NCBI GenBank assembly: GCA_000320605.2
Contig: KB445817.1
Coordinates: 143,879 to 207,878 of the forward strand
DNA from: Gelatoporia subvermispora B
Taxonomy: Eukaryota; Basidiomycota; Agaricomycetes; Polyporales; Gelatoporiaceae
DNA: 64,000 bases
Direction: 5' to 3'
Below the pieces are notes generated by a model. That model was given only the letters and a program-made list of their open reading frames with translations, was not told where the DNA came from and searched no databases. Made by a program: the position numbers and the translations under genes. Positions 22,930 through 32,504 of this stretch are shown here, piece by piece. Every line of letters starts with the position of its first letter. Position 1 is the stretch's first letter.

Positions 22930-23095
22930 ATTAGACGCTCATTACGCAGCGCATACACGCCCAGCACCGTATCATACAATAGTTTTGTCACAGCATAGCG
23001 TAGCCAACGTCTAGAAACAATCACCGAGATCACCCATCACGACACAAATTTGGAGTCAACTAGCACCCCATCTCGCGGTGCCACGCGCCCGCACA
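22930..23095 (-). repeat. duplicate of the 3' end and flank of the membrane-protein gene
   Basis: The plus-strand stretch atcatacaatagttttgtcacagcatagcgtagc ... ggagtcaactagcaccccatctcgcggtgccacgcgcccgc matches 24550-24690 (atcatacaacaattttgacacagcatagcgtagc ... catctcgcggcgccacgcgcccgc) with few changes. It contains the stop region and downstream flank of the gene at 24651-25757. The rest of 22546-23463 holds no supported gene. Confidence 0.8.
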
Positions 23096-23463
23096 CACCC
23101 GTTCAGCATTCTGGCGACACGGCTTGCACAGGATAACAGTGCTGGAATCGAACATGGACCTGAGCAGCCAGCAGTCTATTTGTACATATCGCTGAAAGGG
23201 CTTTCGTTTCACTGCGAGCTCTTCACGGAAGAACATCTCAATGATCGTCATACAAATAGATGCTCAATGTGGGCACGTATCTTACCTTACTACTGTGAGA
23301 GCATGCTGCTCACGCCCGAGATCTTGGAAAGCAGGTTCAAGTCATTACAACCGACAACGATCTGACATGTAATCCGCAGGTACATCATTCCTATGGAAGT
23401 CTCAAATTACTATGCATCCTCTCAACAGCACGATATATTAATCTGCAATTCCTCAGACTATCT

Positions 23464-24105
23464 TCAAGGCTGTTCGAGATCTGTTCGCTCTCCAGTCTCG
23501 GGATTGTACCACTCATGCATGGGATCGTCCTCGTTTCCGATCGCTATCTCCCACCACCGTGCAGGGCCTAATATCTCTTCAACGTGCTCCTTCAGCCCTG
23601 CGTACTTCCAGTGTATCGGATTCTTGGCTCCTTGGATTCTTATGCCCTTGCGAAGCACGAGAATGAGAATCTCCTGATGGTCTTTGACACGTGCCACGTC
23701 CAAGACGAACTTCGAGTACGTTTCGCGAGTCTCCCGATCTTCCTCATAGATGGCGAGGTCCATTGTCATGTCCAGATTGTTGAGTAGATGCTCGAAGTAG
23801 AACATCATTTCCGTTTGGAGTTGAGCTCTGCTGCATGTTTCCGGGTCTAGATCCACAAGCTTCCGTGCCCACTTCCGTAAATGCGTAAGGGACCAGGCGC
23901 AGCCATAATAGCGATAGCGCCTGCGTTTGGGTTGCGGCTGTAATTTAAAAACGCACTTTGGTAAACACAAATGCGATACGTGAATGCTAGTAGATCCTAC
24001 TGCCTGCTCTGGTGTCTTTGTGGGTGCCGAGTCGTGTTGGTCCTGGCCTTGACCACGTTGAGGGTCCTCTTGGCCACGTGACATGGTTTGGTGAGACTCT
24101 GACAT
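23464..24105 (-). CDS. LGPxRWW-family protein, copy 5 (intact)
   Basis: ATG at 24105; exon 1 24105-24001 (35 codons, MSESHQTMSRGQEDPQ...). A 63-nt in-frame GTAGGA..TTACAG phase-0 intron (24000-23938) follows, then exon 2 23937-23464. The product is 192 aa. The unspliced frame is also open, so splicing rests on the identical intron position in copies 1 and 3. The core is YRYYGCAWSLTHLRKWARK, then YFEHLLNNLDMTMDLAIYEE, KDHQEILILVLRKGI, EEILGPARWWEIAIG and EWYNPETGERTD. It is soluble, with no known motif. It sits head-to-tail downstream of the membrane-protein gene and is probably the least damaged representative of the family. Confidence 0.75.
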   Translation of the reverse strand: MSESHQTMSRGQEDPQRGQGQDQHDSAPTKTPEQAVGSTSIHVSHLCLPKCVFKLQPQPKRRRYRYYGCAWSLTHLRKWARKLVDLDPETCSRAQLQTEMMFYFEHLLNNLDMTMDLAIYEEDRETRETYSKFVLDVARVKDHQEILILVLRKGIRIQGAKNPIHWKYAGLKEHVEEILGPARWWEIAIGNEDDPMHEWYNPETGERTDLEQP

Positions 24106-24650
24106 GATAAATGCGTGAAGGATCGCTGTGGGGACAGGACTCAAGAGGGGCTTCGATGCTCTCAAACGTCAGGTAGAAACCTGCGGTTTTATGTAATTCA
24201 GAAATAAGCGCTCAAAGCTGAGTCGTCTTTAGGAAGAATGGCAAACCTACCGAGGACACAATGAATGCCGGAGCTTTGATTGCTAGAAGCCTTTCAAGAG
24301 CCAAACGAAACATCACACTTACTTAGCATTACTTAGCGAACTGATTGCGTGGAGAAGGCAATGGTCGATATTGTTTTCCATAGTCGAAAGGAAGTGTGTA
24401 CGGATGTTTGCATGTTCGATTGTACGGAGACTGAGCCTGCGAAATGATTTGTTTGATTGTGCAGGAGGGTGAACAACTCGTCTAGGTTCATCCAATGCTT
24501 CGGCATCCATGCACGGCATTCCGCAGATATCATTACGCAGGGCGGTCACGCCCAATTATCATACAACAATTTTGACACAGCATAGCGTAGCATACCACCA
24601 TCTAGGAGCAATCGCCGAGACCGCCCATCGCGACACAAATCCGGAGTCAT

Positions 24651-25757
24651 CTAGCACCCCATCTCGCGGCGCCACGCGCCCGCCCACGCCCAGAGCACAT
24701 ACAGCACGCACGCAGGGAGCGCACACGCGCGGCCGACCGCCGCCCAGTCCCACTTCCGCCGGCTGCGGCGGCCCATGCGGAGATCCGGCTCCGGGCCCGC
24801 CAGCAGCGCGAGGAGCGCGGTCGCCGCGCGCGCCGTGCGCGAAGTCTGAGCTGGCGGCGCGTCGGCGTCTGCTTTCGGCGCGGGCGCATTGAGACACGAC
24901 GTAGGAGACGACGAGGTGGGCGAGCACGAGGGAGAGGTGGAGGAGGATGGCGCGACGACGACAATGTTCGACGTGACCCACATCTGCACCGCGCGGGACA
25001 CGCACGTCGTCGTGCCCACGATCGCCCAGCACGCGGCCGGCCGCGCGGGTGCGTTCATGAGTGTCAGCGTCAGGTGTGTCGCGGGCCAGCATATCGCTGC
25101 AGGAGATGCGAATGAGGCAATGTATCTATGACAGGAGGCTGTAGACGTACCTTGCAGCGCGAGCACACGGATGAGCGTGGGCAGCGGCGTATAATAGACG
25201 CGCCATCTCCGCAAGAGGCCGGTCGTCAGCGCGAGAGATTGGTGCGCAGTAAGAACAGCCTGCGCGAGCACAAGATCAGCCAACGTATTCTCACCAAACC
25301 GAAACCATGTACGCACCCACAACCCCGCGATCATCCACTCCATCGCCCACCCGACTACACCTCCCTCCCCGCCCCGTTCGGCGCTTGCGGCGCACAGACC
25401 CGCCTCGCCGAGCGCCTTGCACACCTCGCTCGCGCCGCCGTGCGCGATGTGTGTCCCGCACACGAGCAGACATGAGAGGTGCCACGCGCACCAGAGCACG
25501 CCGGCGACCGCGGGCAGGATTGCGAGCCATCTCGAGAGCGCGACGAGGCGCAGGAGCGGAAGAGATGCAGGGAGGAAAGACGAGAAGGAGGAGAGGGGAG
25601 AGGGACACCGGCGGCGGTGATGCGAGTGCGAATGCGAGTGGGGGTGCTTGTGTTTGTGATGGGATGATCGTGTCGCTGGTGCGGGCTGTGTAAATGGAAT
25701 GGTCAGAGCTAGCTCGAAGACAAATTCGAGGTTGTAAGTTGACGCGGACGAGGCAAA
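24651..25757 (-). CDS. multi-span membrane protein (C-terminal exons)
   Basis: Exon 25757-25151 and last exon 25096-24651 are joined across a 54-nt GTACGT..TGCAG intron. The first encodes FASSASTYNLEFVFELAL, a His-rich stretch (HKHKHPHSHSHSHHRRR) and hydrophobic helices (LPLLRLVALSRWLAILPAVAG, VLWCAWHLSCLLV, GWAMEWMIAGLWV, LADLVLAQAVL). The second has further helices, a Ser/Thr/Pro-rich cytoplasmic-type segment (NAPAPKADADAPP) and a C-terminal helix WAAVGRACALPACVLYVLWAW. The N-terminus is not in this piece: a phase-0 acceptor at 25758 implies upstream exons, probably 25831-26222 and 26351-27079. Function unknown. Fragments of this gene lie at 19605-19760 and 22930-23095. Confidence 0.55.
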   Translation of the reverse strand, partial: FASSASTYNLEFVFELALTIPFTQPAPATRSSHHKHKHPHSHSHSHHRRRCPSPLSSFSSFLPASLPLLRLVALSRWLAILPAVAGVLWCAWHLSCLLVCGTHIAHGGASEVCKALGEAGLCAASAERGGEGGVVGWAMEWMIAGLWVRTWFRFGENTLADLVLAQAVLTAHQSLALTTGLLRRWRVYYTPLPTLIRVLALQGTSTASCHRYIASFASPAAICWPATHLTLTLMNAPARPAACWAIVGTTTCVSRAVQMWVTSNIVVVAPSSSTSPSCSPTSSSPTSCLNAPAPKADADAPPAQTSRTARAATALLALLAGPEPDLRMGRRSRRKWDWAAVGRACALPACVLYVLWAWAGAWRREMGC

Positions 25758-25830
25758 CTGCGAACATAATCGTGCGTAGTCTAGACGTCAGCCTTCAGAG
25801 CACAAGGGCGCTTCAGGCTGTCATCCTGAC

Positions 25831-27079
25831 CGTAGTCCAGACCTCGTATGCATGATACAGCGAAACAAATTGTCGGAGTGCCGCTCGGGAACGTCTGCTG
25901 GTCAACAGGACCAGCGAGAATGCTCCGCTGACAACAAGCTCGGCGGTACCGATCCACGCCAGGCCGCGGCGCACTCGCAGGAGGCCCAAAGCGTGTGCGC
26001 TCTCGATACAAGGCCAACACATGCTCGAGCACGGCAGACGACTCGACCAGGGCGTAGTCCGCCGCTGCATGAGCACCGCGCGCCGCATCGAAGAAACCTC
26101 TGGCCGATCACGTGAGATTCGAAACGAAGATCATAACGCGATCGCATGGGCGCTGCGACCGCGCGAGGAGTGCCCAGTACGCGGGGAGCGGAGGAGGGAA
26201 CGGAAATCATTAGTGCGCATGGCCTAGAAATTTGAGGAGGAAGGCGGAACGCCTGAGTCCCGTAGCGCAACTGCTCACTTGCCGGCTCCCGACTCCCTCC
26301 CCATGAAAGAAATGACAGGAAAGTTGGAGCGTATGGGTGCGGGCGCTCACCTGGTCAGACAGCGCTGATCTTTGCGGCGCTTTGGGCGTTTCCTGCCCAC
26401 TGAGGACATCGGTGTCCTCGTCTAGAGTATCTTCGCCTTCGACAGTTTCTGACGCTGTCCCTTCACCCGTGAGTGTATCGATGCGACACCGTCGTCGCTT
26501 AAGTTTGCGTGTGCGCGGGCCACCGAGAAGTCGCGCGGCGAGGTTGAACGGCGCGGTGTAGATAGCGGAGTTGTCTCCGTCGTCGTCCGCATCCGAGTCG
26601 GACGACGCGCCGGAGGATGTTGCGTACGACGGGGAGGTAGTGTAGAGCGTCGCACGTCGGGGGCGTAGGTGGGCAGTCGACGAGCTTGGCACAGAAGGAG
26701 AGAGGGGGGACAGAGGCGGGAGATGTGGTGAGGAGAGGGCGCGGCGGGATTGGAAGGCGGGTTCCGAGGGATAGGCTAGTTGAGGGTTGGAAAACGAGGC
26801 GTGCGGGAGCGGTGGTGGTTCGAGTGAGTACGGTGGCGGGCTGTTTGGCGGTGTCTCCATAGTGGGTGTGACAGGATCTGTCCTCGCAGATCGTCGTGCA
26901 CGAGGACGAGAGCTACCGGTGCGACGCGGACGCTCCGAGGTTGGCGGGGAAGAGTACGGCGGCGGGGCGGCGAACGGGAGCGTGAAGGGGAACGCGTCCG
27001 GCGGGAGCGGTATTGCGAACGGCGGAGCGCAGCCAGACGGCGCAAAGAGCAGGACGGGGAGGAGTGGCTGAGTCTGCAT
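25831..27079 (-). CDS. proline-rich N-terminal exon(s), probably of the same membrane-protein gene
   Basis: Start ATG 27079 (MQTQPLLPVLLFAPSG). The exon ends at 26351 before a GTGAGC donor (243 codons, phase 0). It is rich in Pro/Ser/Arg, with PPPYSSPP and PPPYSLEPPP (PPxY, WW-domain ligand type), an acidic SDSDADDDGD run and YTAPFNLAARLLGG. Between 26222 and 25831 coding-like pieces lie in three frames: RSRYDLRFESHVIGQRFL; VESSAVLEHVLALYRERTRFG; GLAWIGTAELVVSGAFSLVLL...LYHAYEVWTT. The last ends at a donor (25830) that joins in phase to 25757. I could not splice the middle cleanly, so the gene may be frame-broken here or have unusual introns. The alternative is two separate genes. Confidence 0.45.
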
Positions 27080-27279
27080 CGCGCACAAGTCGCAGTAATG
27101 GACGGGGGGACGATAAGGTCAGGGCCTTGTACACGCAGCATAGGAGGGACTCACGTAGGGTAGATATAGTCCAGACGTGCTTGCAGGGAAAGCGAGCGAC
27201 GTCACAGCCCTGCGTTGCTCCCTGCGTTGCTCCCGCTTCCTGCACTTTGACAGCCCTGGACGTGTTCGCTGCTCGGTCT

Positions 27280-30200
27280 TCGTGGGCGTTTGAGTTGGAC
27301 GCGTTTCGCAGCGGGTCCGGGCCCTGCAAGGCATAGCCAGCCAATCGGCGCGCGTGCTTCACTCGTGCACGTGCCGCCTCCGAGCCGGGGCCACCCTTCT
27401 CCCGCGAGAGACTGCCCAAGAGAATGCCCCCGCACGAGGCACGTCTGCATCAAGCCCCTCCGTTTGGGCCTGGCTTCTCCTCTTTGCCAACAATCCGATG
27501 CGATCCGCTGCGACGCTCGAGACGAGTGTCGGCGCAGATCTCTCACTGTCTACTGTCGGCCTCGGGCTGCGTCCCCGCTCCTCCGCTCCCATCATTCCTC
27601 TCTGCTGCATTCTGTCATTGCGACTAATTGGACTGCGAGCGACGTGCACTCGTCCGAGTTGCTTTCCGCCCCCTCCGTTATCTGCTCAATCTAGCTCGGC
27701 GCCACAAGTCTACGGGTACTACACCTGCCTTCTGCTCGCCTGCTTGCGCACCCTCGTCTGTCCTTCAATACTCCACGGGCTCTAGAAGCAGCAATCCTAC
27801 ATAGAGCGTGCTCCCTCGCTGACTCCATTTCGCGAATCGCTTGCAGTACTACGCGATACTCGATGACACTTTCCATTCCATCGTGAGCTAGCCCTCGCCA
27901 CCGATCCCAATCTGATCGATGCTTGCTCGACGGGACCGCCCGCGAGCGCGTCTGTTGCGCTCGGATCCCGGACATGCCATCGCTCCTAGCATGCACCGAC
28001 AACACTCTTCGCACACCTTCCTGCATATCTGCGTCTACCTCTTGCGTCCTCAAGTCGGCTTCATTGAACTCTACTTCTCTGAGTCTATCGACGTGTGCTC
28101 AGAGCCCAAATGCCGTTTGCTCGATGCTGCGAGCGAGTCTTGAACTTAGCACGAGCATATCTGTTTAACGTTGCTCATCTCGTCGTCTCGCTTATCTCGA
28201 CGACATGGATTTACAACGACTGCTTCCATTCCCCCTGCGTCACCGATCTCGATCTCCTAAACAGGCTTGACATTCTTGACCTCACAACAGGGCGGCTCCA
28301 TTCGCGGACAAATTGAGTCGCAGAAACGCCTCGAGCGACGGGCCAGCCCCTGGCGCTCCGCTCTACAGCAAGTGCCCCTCACGATGCTTGCGCTGGGACG
28401 CATACTGCTATCGTCCCCGCCTTCTGCAGTCTAAGAGCTCTTGTCCACATCGCGAATGGTTGACGAAGCCTCTTTCGTTATCGCTTAGGGTCTAGAAGCT
28501 GCACAGCAATTCCGAGCATACCTCCTATCGACGGTCAACGGCGCGGTCCGCGAGCGCGTCTGTTGCGCGCGAGACCCGGACATGCCGTCGCTGCTAGCAT
28601 TCACCGACAACTCTCTTGGCGCACCTGCGTGCATGTCTCCGGTTACCTCTTGCGTCCTCAAGTCGGATTCATTGAACTCTACTTCACTGAACACTATCAT
28701 CATCTACTCAGAGTCCCAACTCCCGTCTGCTCGATGCTACGAACGAGTCTTGAACTAAGCACGAGCATATCTGTCAAACATTGCTCATCTCCTCGCCTCG
28801 CTTATCTCGACGACATTGATTTGCAACGCCGGCTTCCATTTCCCGCCGACATCCCATTCGTCATTGATCTCGATCTCCTCAACAAGCTTGACCTCATCGC
28901 TCGACGGTCCCGCCCGCAGACAAATTCAATCGTGGAGGCGTCCCGAGCGACGGCCTGGTCCTTCTCCCTGTGGCGGCGCTCCGCTCTACAGCAAGTGCCC
29001 CTCACACTGTTTGCATACTACCATCCTCCTCGTGCTGGTCTTGCGTGGATGGCGCTCCTCTGGCCTCCCACTGTCCAAGAGGTCTCGTTCAAACTTCGCA
29101 TCTCGCATTGTTCACGCACGTAGCTTCTTTCATTATCGCCTAGGGTCTAGAAGCTGCACAGCAATTCCGAGCATACTTCCTGTCCCTCCTTCGCGTGAAA
29201 TGCGCGTCTCCGCGCCACTTATGGGCGCTCGCGATGCCTTCCATTCGCAATTCTCTATACCTTCGTCTCTCCTGTCATCCATATCCCGATCCAGCTGAAT
29301 TGCGAGCACACGCGTATGCCGCGTCTCACTACGTCTACATGCTCTTGAGTGCGACGCACGCGGAGTCGGGAGTTGGATGCACACCGCGGGTGTGTGCGGA
29401 TGCTGCCAGAGTCTTCCCGGCGACGCGCGTTGCATATATCCTTCAGCGCCGTTCAGTCGCCCGAAATGCTTCCCGTGCTCCCATTCTGCGATACGGCGAC
29501 ACGAAGCTCGGTCCATCGGCTCGTCCTTGGCCGACTACGCGCCTTCCACTCCCTATCTGCCCTTCTCCTCTCTTCTTTCTCTTTTAACGAGACGTCGCCA
29601 GTATGAAGAGATCCCAGGAGCAGCACAGCAATTCTGAGCATACTCCCTGTACATTGCCCACTTCCAAGCGTGCACCGCACATTCCAGAGCGACACCTCGC
29701 AAAGGGCGCATTCCGGGCCACGCTTCCATTGCGTGCGCCGGTCTCGATAGCGTTCGGCGGAGCACATTGCGCGGGGAGCTCGCGGGACGGCTGGCAGCGC
29801 GCGGAGGTGGATGATATGCGGGGCGTGATATATGCAGGGTAGGGGAGGTGCGCGACTCTGGACCATGTAGCGACGGTTGGCTCTGAATGCGTGGCTCTCT
29901 GCGATGCTGCTTTGCTTATGTCCTCATGCTCTCTATGCGCGTTACCCACCTTGCATGGCCAGCGACTCGTCAATCACTCCATTTGTCCCGCATTCCTCCT
30001 CCTCAATCCGACGAGCGAGACGTGGCGAAGGACTCGAGCATCTCCCGTTCTCGTTGCCCAATGCTCAAATTCCTATCCGTGTCTCCATACCATCATCTGA
30101 CGTGCATGACGCTCCCACCCTAGTTTGGCACAAAACGCTGATCAACGCTGCGAAGCCACCCTAGGCCTCCTCGGCTCCGAACAAGCATCAAGCTCAAGCT

Positions 30201-31300
30201 CAAGCTCGGTGGCGCTGCGCTTCCCCGTAAGCGGGAGGGCTGGTGTAGATAGGATAAGCGCGATTCTTATCTGATGCGTTGGGGCGGAAACGGTATATCG
30301 CGGTACCAGGGTGTTCGGGAGCTCGGAGGACGGAGGGCGGAGGACGGAGGACGGAAGCAGGGTGTGCGCAACTAGCGTCTCTTCTGGATTCTTGGAATGT
30401 GGAGTTGGTTCGGTTAATTGACAGTCGTCTTTCAGGGTTGTGTGTGGTGCGATGACGTGTGGTGTACACCCCTTTGCTCTGTCCCGCAGGAATTGCAGGC
30501 TCACAGGTTACTTCTGCTCGGATTGCAAACCTTCGAGCGCCAGCGCTCCGCGCGCTCCGGAGCACGTGCGGCGTTCAATCCGCTGTTTGCGCGCTACAGC
30601 TGCACCTCACTCATCAAGCACCATCGTCCTCTCCGGCAACCATCTGCCCTTCACATCTGCCCAGCCTCACCGCAGCTCGTATCGGCCTTCTACACTTACC
30701 CCGTATACTCTCTCACACTGCCGCACCATCTCCCTCCGGGCGACGAACGATCAATCACGCGCGTCATACAGTGTCTGATTGCCCTGCGCGTGTGGTACCG
30801 TCGAGGCGGCCCTGCGGCGGTCCTTCGGTGAATTTCGACAGGCTTCGGCTTCGACGCTTCTGCTGTCTCTGAATTTCAGGAACTCCGAGTGCCTCGCAGG
30901 CGAGGCTGCTGCGCTGTGCGACATTGTGTAAATCGCTGACTTTCCGCATAGGCCAGGCTCAGCGTATTTCACCACAATGGATATAGCGTTGTCCTCGTTG
31001 TCCGGCAACGAACGGATCGCGATGACGCCATTGATGTCTGCGCATGCGCCCCGCGTCAATCAGCCTCACAAGCTCGGGCGCAACTCCAATAAGCTCGTAC
31101 CGCCGCTGAGGGGCTGTGGCGCCCTCGGTTCAACGAGGCAATGAGTGCCGCCGGCGCTGGATTAAGGTCCGAAACGGGTATCGGATCGACCCTTGCCCGG
31201 GCTCAGGTTCAGATCTCGCGGTGCGATGGATGTGCGCCGCAGGCGTGCAGGGTCGTCCCGAATTCGTCCTTTGTGCTTCTCAGGCACAGGGGCCCAGCCA
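27280..31300 (+). repeat. element R, copy B (about 4.0 kb)
   Basis: This is the inverted counterpart of copy A. It starts at about TTGGACGCGTTTCGCAGCGGGTCCGGGC with GCCAGCCAATCGGCG, and ends near GCTCAGGTTCAGATCTCGCGG...GGTGCG. Compared with A it contains an extra internal tandem unit: the stretch at about 27925-28490 (gcgagcgcgtctgttgcgc...gacatgcc.tcgct) is repeated at about 28550-29145. Each unit ends in GGGTCTAGAAGCTGCACAGCAATTCCGAGCATAC (28488-28530 and 29145-29178; a variant at 29612-29650). Reading frames in it are short and not conserved in A or C. Confidence 0.8.
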
Positions 31301-32504
31301 TCTCCCAGGTCATCGCACTTGGAAGTTTGGTATTGTGCAACGTTCACATCAGAGTGTGTCAAAGAGACGTTACTGTTGTGAACGAGATGAGATCATAGGT
31401 GAGTAGTGGATACATGTTGCCTAGAAGCGTCTGCTACGTTATCCACGTTGAAGCGGCGATCGCCATCGCGATGCAGCGCACCGTATGTCCCGAGTTTCTA
31501 GGTACATATTGCAATCCGAGAGTCTGGGCCGTGGTTGCAACAGCTCTTCAGTTCTATCCTCCGTCCCTTTGGTCCCTTCAGGATCACTCTGCGCTGCGAA
31601 TGAATTGACCAGCTGGTCCAATTCCGCGGTGATATCGTGATGCTTCTGTGCCAGAGCATCAATTTGTAGCGAGATATTCATCACCGGATGTCCTCTGTCA
31701 ACCACGCCGTCTTCCGCCTGCCGATTCCATACAGCCCATAGTGAGAGTTGTTTGTATCGCGGCGAGAAGCTTGATGCAGAGGTCCTTAGTATTCTCGATT
31801 GGTGCAGAGACACGCGCCTTGAGGTGCTGTTCGTAGGATATCTGATTCGAGATGCGACAGAGGTAGAACGTTACGCAGACAAGCTTTACTAGACGTATGG
31901 CCCCTTGCGTCTGCTCAAAGTACTTGTCACCTACTATCGTCCTCAGGTCCTTCACGTTCGTGTTGACATACTGGCTCAAAACTCAATGTCTGATGGATCA
32001 TACCATGTGCGATCAGTGATTCCTGCAGGGTTTCACGATTTGCGGATACACAGCGATTTGTTCGGTGCGTACTATGGGCACAACAATTGATAGAGAGTAC
32101 GGAAATGCTACGTATCGGAATGAACGTATGAACGTCTCTTGAGGATATCGACTATCCTCACAATTATACACGTTTCACCAGTGTCTGTGTTTGGCGCTTG
32201 CGAGGAAGCTGATGAACTTCCGCCCTCCATGAGGCGGCTGCGATAATGCGCCAGTGAGAACCGCTCTGCACAGCTCGGACCTCGGTGATATAGACTTGAT
32301 ATCGGACATGCAAGACCATCTCAGAGCCTCGATTCTGCAAATTGATAACATCTGAGTCTCGGACGGGTTCACAATTTGAGGACTATCATAGTCTACGATG
32401 ATCGTACCCCCCGCGGTAGACTCCTGCCCATGCACCTTTGTTCGTGGAAGGATTGAGCTTCGCCTCAAATAGATCTAGCCTCAAGGCGGATGGGAAGGAG
32501 CCTG
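31301..32504. other. spacer between R copies B and C; possible gene remnant
   Basis: On the minus strand about 31979-31440, two overlapping frames read like one helical protein broken by a frameshift near 31710 (YFEQTQGAIRLVKLVC..., then HHDITAELDQLVNSFAAQ). No family was recognised. Nothing else is supported. Confidence 0.3.

Noticed and set aside
24559..25092. Long minus-strand frame in GC-rich sequence
   Set aside because: It overlaps the membrane-protein exons in another frame and has no helix pattern or splice support; the high GC keeps stops rare in all frames.
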